A DNA stretch of 64,000 nucleotides from Endocalyx cinctus (Eukaryota > Ascomycota > Sordariomycetes > Amphisphaeriales > Apiosporaceae), in the NCBI GenBank assembly GCA_001600455.1, contig BCKC01000002.1:4478171-4542170 (forward strand). Reading direction: 5' to 3'. The notes under the pieces are model-generated. The model made no database searches, had not been told where the DNA came from, and worked only from the letters and a program-made list of their open reading frames with translations. The position numbers and the translations under genes are program-made. Positions 45,673 through 56,616 of the stretch are shown here, one piece after another (within the stretch, counting starts at the first letter, position 1; each line of letters begins with the position of its first letter).

Positions 45673-48600
45673 ATGAATTGGGAACACTACCATGAGCTGA
45701 TCTATGAGTGGTACATACACCAAGACCGTAGCCTAGCATTCGTGCTAGATGCCCTCAGGGAACGAGGTCATCAAGTCAGGTATGAACACACTTTCTTTGA
45801 ATTCGTGCTGTATCGGAAATGTGTAGCTCACTGAAATGCAGCAAGAGTCAACTGGAGGCGCGCCTACGTAAATGGCACATCCGCAAGAATTTCACCAAAA
45901 GTGAAGGTCTCTATATTTATCGCGTGATAAAGCGGAGAGGTCAACAGCAGAAACCAACGAGCGTTTTCTTGTCAGGCAGAGAAGTACCTGAAAAGAAGCT
46001 GGGAGAGTTATGGAGGTATGACCCGCCGAAACGAACCCGAGGTAAGTTTCAGTCCCAGCTCTTTGAAAAGAACGCTTGAAGTGTAAAGTGCAGAGTTAAC
46101 TTATATTTCTAATAGAGCCAACTCCTGAAATTTCTTTAGATGCGCCTATCAGGGTCTGCACGCCAACACTCAACCACAGCCTTGCTCCTTGCCAACCTTG
46201 GATGAAAAACCTTCCATGGCTGACTTTTAATCGATTTCTGCTCGAAAACCCCATTCAAGTCATGGTCAGAGACTGGAAGCCAGCAAATCCAGACAAGGCG
46301 CTTGTGCATCTTTTCGGTAACCTCCATCTCACGGATAATGAGACAAGAGTCCGTATAATTGATACTTCCTCACAACTAGTCGTTCCAAGACTCAGTTCTA
46401 CTCTAATTTCCATTATACCTGAATCGCATTTCCGTGAAAATACGAAGAGACTCGAACTCCTGAGACTTACGGGACCCCAGCGTGACTCCGAGGCCTTGAA
46501 AATTCTCATTTACCTGGTCTCAAATAACTTCATGCCAATGGGCCGACTTCAAAAGGATCGGAAGCCAATGGCTAAGAGATTAGTAACCATGGCAGACTTT
46601 CTAGGACTTTGGGAACCAAAATTCATCCGCACCTTGTTACAGTTATCTGTTACACAACCCACTGTACAAGCTGTACTTGACAGGTTGTTTCAAGCTGCCT
46701 ATATAACGAACAATGCGATGTTGGTATCTGTCATCTTGAAAGAAAATATGCATCAAAATTTTGTTCATATTTTTGATCTGTCTTCTGCTTTTGACTCTGC
46801 CATTAGAACGGCAGACCTGCAGCTTATAGAGCCTCTTGTTGAACATATAATTGCGGATAAGCAACCTCGGAATTTCTTTCAGATGATTTTAATTCATATT
46901 AACTACGTCTTAGAATCTCCTTCTTTCCCTCATTCCTTCCCAAGACAAATTGTCGAAATAGTATTTCACTTGAATCCAGATATTAGAATTGAAACGCTCA
47001 GTTCGGTGATGCGCAATGCGATTCTAACCGGAAACATTTCGTTAGTGAATCTACTCACTGTTCATGGAGAGTCATTCACTAAGTTACCTTTTCACTATGG
47101 TATCGTACATAACGAACACTGCCCAGTGGGTAAAGTCATTCTGCAGTATGATCGAATAACCAATCCGTTTGTTGTAGCTGTTGGCAATTATCATCGTACC
47201 ACATCAATTGAAGGCCCACATCTCCCACGTAAATGTAAATGTACGGAGAACGAAACTGAGTATGGACAAAAAAGGAAATACGAAGAAAGAGCTATGTTGA
47301 TGTACAGACTAGTGAGCAGTGATTACGAATCATGGACAGAAGCCGAAAAGTTGGAATATCTCGAGTCAGACCCCGATATATTAATATCAGCTGCTGCTCA
47401 AGGCTTTAACCAAATAATTCATCATGTCGCTACAAAAATCGCGCTGCCGCTCGACAGATGCAATGATGAGGGAATGTGGCCTTTATGTGCTGCAACTATA
47501 GGACGCCATAGGGATACTTGTGAGCATCTGCTAGAATTGGGAGCTGATCCGAACTTTGATCCCAAGCTGGTAGTATCAGAATCATCTTGGCCGTCGCCTC
47601 TACACCAGGCAGCATTCTATAATCTCAGTTCGATTATATCTCTTCTACACAGCTGGAGCGTTGACTTAAATCGAAAAGACGTTGTTTATATTGGGGATCC
47701 GAGCGAATACAAATCACAATCAAGCCGTTTCTTCCCAAGACGTATGAGATTTACGAGAATATTTGAAGCAGAGGACAATTTTGGCCCTATATCACCCCGA
47801 CTTCGTTGTTTTTCGAAAAAGCGGAACATTACACCACTCACGCTGGCCATTGAGATGAAAGGCTGGGCAGCAGCCACTCTCCTTGCTCGTTTGGGGGCAA
47901 CTGTAACACCGTTCGACTTACGACTCGCAATTATTAAAAATGGTACATCTTTCGTACAGGATATTCTTACAAGGATGCCGACATCAAATATTCTCAGCGT
48001 TCGTCACTCAGGAGAATCACTACCCATTCTGGACCCAAAAAACATTTTACTCGAAGGTCCCATGTTACTGGAACTAGCTATCGTAGGAGGCCATGAAAAT
48101 ATCGCAAACACGCTACTCCGGTATGGGATCAATATTTCCCATGATTTGCTGCCATCCGCATTCGGCAGCTGCTCTGCCAAATTTATTCGGGAGTTAATGA
48201 ATAATGAGGCGATTCCTTCAAGCTCTTTACGAAGTAAAACTCGTGAAGGAAAAGGATGCCTGGAAATGGCATTACTAAGTGGTTGGTGTGAGAATGTCAC
48301 GCTGGCTTTAGAGCATCTACCTCAAAGTTACGACCTTGGTGCTCTTTGCGCTAGCGTTTTGTATGCCGTTCATACAGGATATGACTTTGGCAAGATGTCA
48401 CCAATCTGCACTCTTTTAAGAAGACGCAATGAATTACGATGTATGGATTCGGCGCTCAAAACAGCGTTTATTTCTCTTATAGCACGCTTCGCCCCTGTTG
48501 ATCTGTTCGAAAATTGGCTGAGCGATGCTATCGAGTTCTCAAGCTCAGATTCTAATGCCAGCTCGTGTGGAACGTTTAATAAACTTGGAGGGGTAGCTGG

Positions 48601-50062
48601 TGCTGTGTCGACAAATTGGCCCGCATGGAATTCGCCAATATCCAGTGCAATCGCACGCTGTGTAACATCAGACGATTCCGGTATAACTCGTCCAGCGGTT
48701 ATAGGAGGATGTTCCCAAAATGCAACCGACAATATACCAGAGACAATAGAAGCATTAGCAATTATAGAAAAGCTTCTATTTGCAGGTTATATTCCAAATA
48801 GGGAGTGCATTTGCTATGCTATCCTTACCTTGGACGATTCACACAAACAGTATGATTCAATCTTGGCGATTATGATCCAAAAGTGCCCCGACCTATTGAA
48901 TGAAAAGGTATCATATGACCTCTTGATTGCTGCTATTGATAAGGGAGATGACGGTCTTGTCAAACTTCTTCTTTCCCATGGCGTCAATGTCAATGCTTTC
49001 TCAGGTTCGACATGCTCTAGGGACACACCCCTCCAAGTTGCTGTTCGATGGGCACATCCTAAAATCGAAAATTTAGACTTCGCGGAAAACATAGTGCAGC
49101 TTCTAATTGATAAAGGCGCCGACATCAACGCACCTGCTTCAATTCCCCGTGGGGCTACTGCGCTACAATATGCAGCACAGAACGGACATATCAAATTAGC
49201 TCAACTCCTGATTAGCAAAAACGCAAACATTAATGCACCTCGATCAGGGCCCGGTAGAATAACGTGCCTCGAAGCAGCGGCACAAGAAGGAAGGTTAGAC
49301 ATGGTTCAGCTTATCTTAGATGCCGGTGCCCATACCACTGAACAAGGCAGAGGAAGATTCCAATATGTACGTGCAAGACAACTCGCTAAAGTTTATGGAC
49401 ATATGGCCGTCGCAGCTCTCATACAAAAACATAGGTGGGATGCTCGCGACAATGCGTTATGCAAAGTTTTGGACACTCATTCAATGTGGTTCGAAGAAAA
49501 TTACAACACGTATGAATTTTCTTTAGAACAGAGAAAAGCTCTTCAAGACGAGTGGTCTGAGTCCAAGAGAATGCCGGTACCGAAAGATCTGTCCAAAAGT
49601 AAAGACGATGACCATACCTCTTATGCGAGTGAGGGCTGGGACACGGACAGCTTTGATCCAAATAATTCAGTGAATAGAGATAGTAGAGATAGTATAAATG
49701 TCCATCCCCCACCAAAAAGCTGCTTGGGAATCGCATTTGACGATATGGATTTCGACGACTGGGAACAGTGGTTCAACTTTCACAAAACAGACCAACATTG
49801 TCTCTGTTTTACTGATCAACAGCTAACTGCACACCAGCTTCAAGCATTCAGAAATCGCGAAAGTCCCGTCGTTGATGTAAATGAGTGGATTGATTCCCAA
49901 TCGGAGGTGGAGATGGGTGTGGTCAGCGGTCAAGTGGAAGAGATTACTGATATGGAACTTGATTGTGATAGGTGGTTTCAAGAGCGACCGATGCTAAGTT
50001 CGAAATTCAAGGAGAGGGCGGCCGATGGCGATTTCTGGGAGCTCCAGGAAGACGAGGAATAA
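45673..50062 (+). CDS. Clr5-domain ankyrin-repeat protein
   Basis: Exons 45673-45779, 45842-46041 and 46116-50062 (phases 2 and 1) give 1417 residues. The ATG at 46202 is internal. Exons 1 and 2 encode a Clr5 domain: MNWEHYHELIYEWYIHQDRS, then GHQVSKSQLEARLRKWHIRKN. A long divergent middle follows with weak ankyrin-like helices (about residues 558-630: LCAATIGRHRDTCEHLLELG), and a clear ankyrin block lies at about 1032-1175 (LLIAAIDKGDDGLVKLLL, TALQYAAQNGHIKLAQLL, CLEAAAQEGRLDMVQLIL). The tail is acidic. Clr5-ankyrin proteins are expanded in Sordariomycetes; some family members act in heterochromatin or cellulose-degradation regulation, but no role can be given here. The GC content is lower than that of neighbouring genes, which may mean a different evolutionary origin. 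Confidence 0.88.
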
Positions 50063-50687
50063 TAGTGGGAGAATGATGAATACTGCAAAGGTTTATGGTT
50101 GGAGTTTGTTGTTCGATTTTTTTTTTCCTTCGGCATAAAAACGCAAATTCAGGTGTGTCATCATTGAGCTAAATTTTCTTTGTCATTCACAACTTAGGAA
50201 TCGATTTATTTATGAATCATTTTCCTCATCAACTCCTCTTATACACGCTAATTAGATCCTCGTTATGACCTCTGCTGAGTGATTCCATTGCCAGTACTAA
50301 TTGCGATGTGGAATGAAAGGGGCTTGTTGGGGCGGGTTGAGTATTAAGTTATTGATGATATCTTAGGATAAATACGGGAGGTGAGCTTGCAGCCCACAGA
50401 AGGTCCTGAGTTTACAATTTTTACTGTGTTACACGGAAAAGATGAGATAGAAAACGACAGTGGTTTTTAAAGATGGTTCCGTAGAGGCGTGTAGAACACC
50501 CTTCGTAAACTCAGGCATATTCCAGAGGAAACTACCGCATATTCAGGAATACCTATATTTACTGCTTTCACAACTGGCGGCAGAAAAAGGACAATTCTAA
50601 GTCTGAAAAAAGAATTCGGTATTTGATAATTATAATTAATCTTGGGTGATTTTACGAATACCTCTTTAACTCACTAGTCATATATCT
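50063..50687. other. Intergenic with MITE-like element
   Basis: Between convergent genes; contains copy 2 of the inverted-repeat element. No gene seen. Confidence 0.5.
50371..50520 (-). mobile_element. MITE-like element, copy 2 (inverted)
   Basis: Reverse-complement match to 43606-43748, with small indels. The 11 bp inverted repeats lie at 50406-50416 and 50506-50516. Together the two copies flank a 6.6 kb segment with the Clr5-ankyrin gene and the small membrane-protein gene. Confidence 0.7.
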
Positions 50688-51915
50688 TCATTCATCATCA
50701 GTCTTCTTCAGAATGAAATCCCGACAAAACAACCACCTCGTCTCGGACCGCAAATTCAGCGCCTTCCAATCATTGATCTTTTCGGGAAACATAGGGATGC
50801 GATCGGCCAGGGTGTGATCGTGCGTCATGATGATCCAGACGTCGTCCAGGGCGTCGAGCTCCTTGATCTTCTCCACCGTCTTGAGCGACTCCTCCCTGTC
50901 CAGGAAGATCGGGCCTATGGACGGGACCGTGAGCAGGGCCTCCCTCTCCGGGACGAGGGCGTGCACGAGCGCGCAGGGGCACGGGCTCGCGACGCCCGCG
51001 GGGATCCCGATCGCGGCCCCGATGCCCTCGGCGTCCGGCAGGGGCAGGTACTCGGACGGTCGGAGGATGCCGTTGTGGTGGCAGGCGTCGCCGCCGACGA
51101 AGACGAACGAGGCAGCGGGGGACGCGGTCGTGCGCATCAGCGCGCCCACGTGGCCCACGGCGTGGCCCGGCGCGTCCAGCACGTAGAAGGACCCGTCGCC
51201 GAAGTAGTCGAAGGCGTCGAACCGCCCGATCTTCAACCCCGAAGGACCGCCGAAATCGATCTCGACCACTTCGCGGCCCTCGGCGTCGCTGTCGAGCACC
51301 TTCGCTCCGGGAACGGTCGGGTAGCCCGGCCAGGAGGCGGCTTTACCGCCGGGGCCGACGATCAGCTTCGTCTCGGGCGGAAAGGTGGATGGGTCGCCGA
51401 CGTGGTCGAAGTGGTTGTGAGACCAAATTATGGCCTCGATGTCCGTCCTGCGGATGCCTAAGCCCGAATCGTCTTGGTCGAGAACCGTGGCGACGTCACC
51501 TTTCACGTCCAGCTTCGTCGTGAGTGAAAGCGAGTTCAGGAGCGCGGGTGGATAGTTCTGCCAGTCCGACCTGATTCCTAGATCGAAGATGACGTGTCGG
51601 TCGCCGTGCGAGATCAGGATGCTGTATGTTGGCACGTCGAGACCATCAAATCCGGGAACTTCGGGCTCCCAGAAATATTTCCAGTTAAGCCAGAGGCGGG
51701 TCCCGCTTTACATTGTGGGAGCGTGTTAGTTGGCTGGTTGAGTCAATTTCAGTCAGGGGGGATTGTACATATTTAGATACATATGCACTATAAGGTAGTG
51801 GGATTATGCAGTTATTCGCATATACTTACGTATCGATCACACGAACGTCTACCGTTTGGGAGGACGAGGGGATGTGAATCTCCGGCGCAGGCTTCGCGCT
51901 CGATTCATTTTCCAT
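50688..51915 (-). CDS. MBL-fold metallo-hydrolase (lactonase-like)
   Basis: Exons (minus) 51915-51830 and 51705-50688 (124 nt intron, phase 2) give 367 residues. Exon 1 encodes the leader up to VDVRVIDT and the join restores TGTRLWLNW. The core carries the zinc motif SHNHFDHVGD (His125, His127, Asp129, His130), GHAVGHVG (third-His region), VGGDACHH and MTHDHT at the end, so a complete di-zinc site. It cleaves an ester, lactone or thioester; the closest pattern is the quorum-quenching/lactonase-type group that often sits beside secondary-metabolite genes. There is no signal peptide, so it is cytosolic. The second exon is GC-rich and well conserved. Confidence 0.85.
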
Positions 51916-53240
51916 AGTTTCTTCTTTGGTGCGTTTTTATATATATAAAATAATATTATGCTTTTGTAGATGGCAAGGAATATAGTGGCAGAGGGTTTAT
52001 CGATAATAATGGTTATTGGGAAGAGCCATGATTTTATCCAGGGACTTCCGACGATATCTACGTAATGATAAAATGCAATGTGACAGTGATAAGGGACTAG
52101 GTTGATAAGATGCAGAACGGAGTATAAGCACTAACTTCAATAGAGCTATAAAGACTGTTATGTTGCCGTTAAGCGGCCGCATACTCCCTCCCGTGGGAGG
52201 GGTTTGATGGTATGTAAGTGATATGCATCCGTTACTTCTGGCTTACATCCGATTAGGGGAAGTGGAGGAGGGGAAGATACAGATAACTACGATGTCTGGA
52301 TTGGCGCCAAGTTGGTCACGTCACGACCAGGTTTCCGAAAAGAGCAAAAAATGGAAGTGTTGACGTACAGGGATGCCTTGCCTCAAGTCCAGAGAGTGCC
52401 CATGGCAGCAGGGCATTGAAATTGAACCACGCTTAGTCGTTAATTGATGATTTCTCGGGTTTTAGTATATCAATTCGCTGCTTAGTACCAGTATAACAGG
52501 ACCATGCTGTTGGTACTATGTCGTACTGCGGCTGAGTACGATGAGTACTGAACTGTGAGGCCGCATGCCTCCACGATGATGATTCATGAAGAAGGGGTTA
52601 CAAAAGTCGGGGAAAGGTGGGGTCCAGGGGATATAGAGGTAATAAATGGTAGGCTTTGCAGCGCACTCAGCTAATATTATACTAGGTAATCAATTGTATT
52701 ATTTATTATTGCCTTGACAAAAAAAAAAAGAAAAAAAAGAAAAGAATAACATAACATTTGTTTTTATATAAAATTAGCGAAATTGGACATCTTTTGTTGT
52801 TGAAATTGTGATTAGTTAGTATCTGATTGTCAGTACTGAGTATTTTTGGCGGATACAGAAGAGTAGCGCTAAAGTATCACCAAGACCCTTACAAACACCC
52901 CAAACACCCCAACGTAGATTCATGAAAAGTATATCGTAATTAGATATTGACTCAAGACAAGGTGAAGACAGAGATAATTCAACTAACAGCTAATTTTTTA
53001 TATCAACCACTTTTATACCTAAGTATTTATGGTATATCATAGTCTTTCACTATTCTGAACATTTGAAATATTATACCAGGGGCAGTGCTTATCGATAAGG
53101 AAAACGGGTTTCTTGCAACGTCATCAGTCTTAGGCGCGAGTGTAAAATACTTCGGACATTGAACATCTTAGTCAACTTAATACTGCTGTTCTATATGTAT
53201 TTCCTAGAAGTACCGAGAGCTATCATTTTAAGTATTAATT
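51916..53240. other. Intergenic with 16 bp palindrome
   Basis: Divergent region between the MBL-fold and GH16 genes. CCCTCCC-GT-GGGAGGG at 52186-52201 is a perfect palindromic-arm element about 270 bp upstream of the MBL-fold start. An A-rich run lies near 52720-52745. No gene seen. Confidence 0.5.
52186..52201. promoter_or_regulatory. Palindromic CCCTCCC/GGGAGGG element
   Basis: Two 7 bp complementary arms separated by 2 bp, in the promoter interval of the MBL-fold gene. Could bind a dimeric Zn2Cys6 or C2H2 regulator. Unproven. Confidence 0.35.
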
Positions 53241-54401
53241 ATGTCTTTCCGTGATCAGTTTAATAAACTCAAGGATAAAGCGGAAGAACTAAATAGAAAG
53301 CATAATATCCTTCCATTTGGTCAACAAGGTCAGCAAGGTCATCCAGCTTATCCTAATCAGCAATATTATCCTGGTCAACAACAGCCACCACCACAATGGC
53401 AGCAACCCCCAGCCGGACAGTGGCAACAGCAGCAGCAGTATCAGCCAACACCACCACCAAATCAATATAATCGACCTCCTATGCCTCCTCCTATCCCCTC
53501 ACATTCTCGGCCCGGTGCTTCCGCTTCTGCCGCTTCCCCTCAATCTCAACCGCAACACCAACCTCAGCCCCACTCTGAACTAACCCCGGTCTACTGGAGG
53601 GCCAACTTTCACCCCAACGTTCCCGTGAGTCAAGAATTTGAGCATAAAGAAGGCCACGGCGATCCGTACGGATGGGGAAACAGCGAGCTAGAGAACTATA
53701 CCTCTTGGCCGCAGAACAGCTTCTACACCCCGGACGGCAAGCTCGTCCTGCGGGCGCTCGCGCAGGCGCAGAACCCGGATCCGGAGCGCAGGTTCACCTC
53801 GGCGCGCTTGGTGACGCGTCGGACGCTGGAGCGGCCGAAGGGCTGCCTCACGGCCTGGCTGACGCTGCCCTGCGCCGAGGGTATCTGGCCGGCCTTCTGG
53901 ATGCTGCCGCGCGAGCCTTTCGTCTGGCCGCACGAGGGCGAGGTCGACATCGCCGAGACGTGGAACGGCGACTGCGAGAATCACTCTTGCCTGCACTGGG
54001 GTTTCTACAACGGCGAGGATTGGAACAAGCACCTCGTGCGAGGCACGCGCGTGCCCGACATGGCGCAGCGGCCCGTCCGGTTCGACTTCGTCTGGAACTG
54101 CGAGGGCGACGCCGGAAGACGAGACGGGAACGGAAAGTCGGTCGGCGGCGGGAGGCTGCTATGGGCGGTGGATGGACGGCCGGTCATGAAAAATCTGATG
54201 CCTGCCGGAACAAGGCCGATAGAAGATTGGTGTATACTCCTAAACGTAGCCATGGGCGGTAACGTATGCCAGGGTAAGACGCCGCAGGACGGTGCGTATG
54301 ATATGGTAGTGCATGCGTTGCAGCTTTGTTACGAGCCGGAGGGAGGTTGGTGGAAGTTTGAAAATGATTGGCAGTCGTGTCCTGATGGTCATCCTATGTG
54401 A
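53241..54401 (+). CDS. Glycoside hydrolase family 16-type protein without signal peptide
   Basis: Single exon, 386 residues. The N-terminal 30 residues are a charged helix (MSFRDQFNKLKDKAEELNRK), followed by a Gln/Pro/Tyr-rich stretch to about residue 115. The GH16 fold follows, with catalytic pattern GEVDIAE (Glu234, Asp236, Glu239) preceded by EGIWPAFWMLP and followed by WNCEGD and a closing WKFENDWQSC. The ExDxxE triad is complete, so beta-glucanase or transglycosylase activity is plausible. No signal peptide or membrane helix is visible, which is odd for the family; it may act inside the cell or leave by an unconventional route. The Q/P-rich part is AT-richer than the GC-rich catalytic part. 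Confidence 0.85.
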   Translation: MSFRDQFNKLKDKAEELNRKHNILPFGQQGQQGHPAYPNQQYYPGQQQPPPQWQQPPAGQWQQQQQYQPTPPPNQYNRPPMPPPIPSHSRPGASASAASPQSQPQHQPQPHSELTPVYWRANFHPNVPVSQEFEHKEGHGDPYGWGNSELENYTSWPQNSFYTPDGKLVLRALAQAQNPDPERRFTSARLVTRRTLERPKGCLTAWLTLPCAEGIWPAFWMLPREPFVWPHEGEVDIAETWNGDCENHSCLHWGFYNGEDWNKHLVRGTRVPDMAQRPVRFDFVWNCEGDAGRRDGNGKSVGGGRLLWAVDGRPVMKNLMPAGTRPIEDWCILLNVAMGGNVCQGKTPQDGAYDMVVHALQLCYEPEGGWWKFENDWQSCPDGHPM

Positions 54402-56616
54402 GAAGAGAGCAAGCATATTCGCTTCTCCTCTACCGAAAGTCAAGTTAAGTCATGAATTACTATGAAAGACGCCTCAGGACACGATCTGGCTGCAAGTTTC
54501 GAAAATTGTCTATTGACTTGAGGGAGGATGTAATGGCCTCTGTCATAACATTCAACTGGTGGCTTGTCATATGTTCCTAACTTAATATTATCAAACGCAA
54601 CTAGAAGACTGCACACATTCCGTAGACTTAGACATTGCGTAGAACAAAAGAACTAACCCACCGAGTCATGATATTTGTTCATTGTAATGCATAATAGTTG
54701 ATCAATATCAATTTGATGGCTTCATTTCAATGCACCATGATCAACAGCGTTTCAAAACAACGTTTTGAGGTTAGAGCTGCAGCAACTTGGCATACGCAAT
54801 GCATTTTCATGACCGGCCTGCCGGCACTATGAGGCCCCATAGTTATTACTTGAAAGGAATTAGCAATTTCAGCACCGATAGGATGTAATTATTTTCTACA
54901 AACTTATCAAAGCTACACGTGATTAGACGGTAAAAAAAAAATTGAACCTGTAGCCAAGCCTGATTATCTGATTACGACGCCTGGGCGCTTACCCAATTTT
55001 ATGTTGGAAGTAGTACGTGTATAATGGAAGCTCAACACTTTGGATCACCTGATCAACTCAATAACTCTAACTTCATTGCTAACATACTCGTATTTCATCC
55101 TGACGCGTAACATGGCGATTTCAAAGAAGCTTTAGTATGGGTTATATGGGTAAGCTTTGGCCAAAGGGGAAGTAAACTTGGCGATCACCATGCCTCATAA
55201 TTCTCTTGGGAGTCCTTGTATGTATGCTTTGGCCTAATTTAGCATTGACACTGCCCCAGTATATTCTTTAATCTAGTGTGTACGGCATTCATATTTCCCC
55301 AGAATTTAGGGCATAAGTAGGTATCATAACAAAATAATCACAATTTCTTTTCCTTTCTTTTTTTTCCTTGCTCAAAAAACTACTCTTACTGGCTAAAGTG
55401 ACACCTCACTTGAAAAACTAAAAGCCATCATTCATATATCCTCTCACCTTGTGTACGGCCCATTTTGACAACACAGAAGCATTACGACCACAAAAAGCGT
55501 CACCACGTCATGATTAAAGAAGGGAAGGGTCTTCTTAAAGTCTCTTAGCTGTTAAATATCCCCATAACAAAAAAAAAAAAAGCACTGCCATTTATGTGGA
55601 CCACTCGGCCGAAACAAGCTTCTTTTTTTTGCCGGCATTTCCGCTTTCTAGTGCATTTTGTTTTAGCCCAAGGCGGTAGTTGTCATGAGAAATGGATACG
55701 GAAGTGAATTCCGCTTGTCTCCTTTAAGAATGCCGTTAATGCAAGGAAATGCTTGTTTCGTCAACTAATCTCAACGTATACAAGTATGTACACGTAAAGA
55801 CTCAAAAACCCCTTTCTCCCCAAAGGGATCTTCCAATACTAAATAAGTCAGAGTTAGCATTTAATCGGGGAATTAGGAAAGAATCCACTAACGCAAAAAT
55901 GACATTAAGACGAATTCCACTAACGAGATGATCGGCAAAATAATAACGTAACGTTCAACCACTAAGATATAATAGAGAAATTAGACAATCTGAGTCGGTG
56001 AATTAAATCTCTAAATGCATGGCGTAAGGCGGACAGGACGGGATAACCCATGATGTGGCTTATAGTTAAAGAAAAATAGAACTAAGCATCTCAAGTAATT
56101 AAAGCTGAGCCTCAAAACGTCACTCGAACTATAACAATCTCGTCCTAGTTAGTTTCTCTAGTGACGCTTCTAGACGGTTATCACACGAACAGTCGGCATG
56201 TCAAGAGCCACAATTCTAACGGCTTGGAGTATCGTTCTTTTTACGTGTATAACGTGATCTCAAGGATGGGGGATTCGACTTCGGAAAGCTTCACGGCGAT
56301 CACTATACCACGACGCGTGTACTAGTGGATTTCTAGAAGCTTTGAAGTTTTGACGTTGTTGAATCATGAAATCAGACGAGTAAATGACTTGAGATCGGAC
56401 GAGTATATGAGAAAGCCTTCTCGCTGGTTCAATTCGACTTCATTCATTCTCAACATCATCATCACAACACTCGCTCACTCATATCTTTTTCATAATCAAC
56501 TTCAAACCTTTCGTTCCAAAGTTTTTGTTTTACACACTCGCTCATCTAGCAACTAGTCTTCACTAATACCAATCAGCTAATTACACACTTACAACTCAAC
56601 CAAACCAATAATCAAA
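54402..56616. other. Intergenic, promoter of the Cys-module gene
   Basis: About 2.2 kb with no supported gene. The last 150 bp are C/A-rich and pyrimidine-rich (ACACTCGCTCACTC), typical of a highly expressed fungal gene leader. Confidence 0.5.

Noticed and set aside
50814..51461. 215-codon plus-strand ORF opposite the MBL-fold gene
   Set aside because: Antisense shadow; the minus strand has a complete zinc-binding signature.
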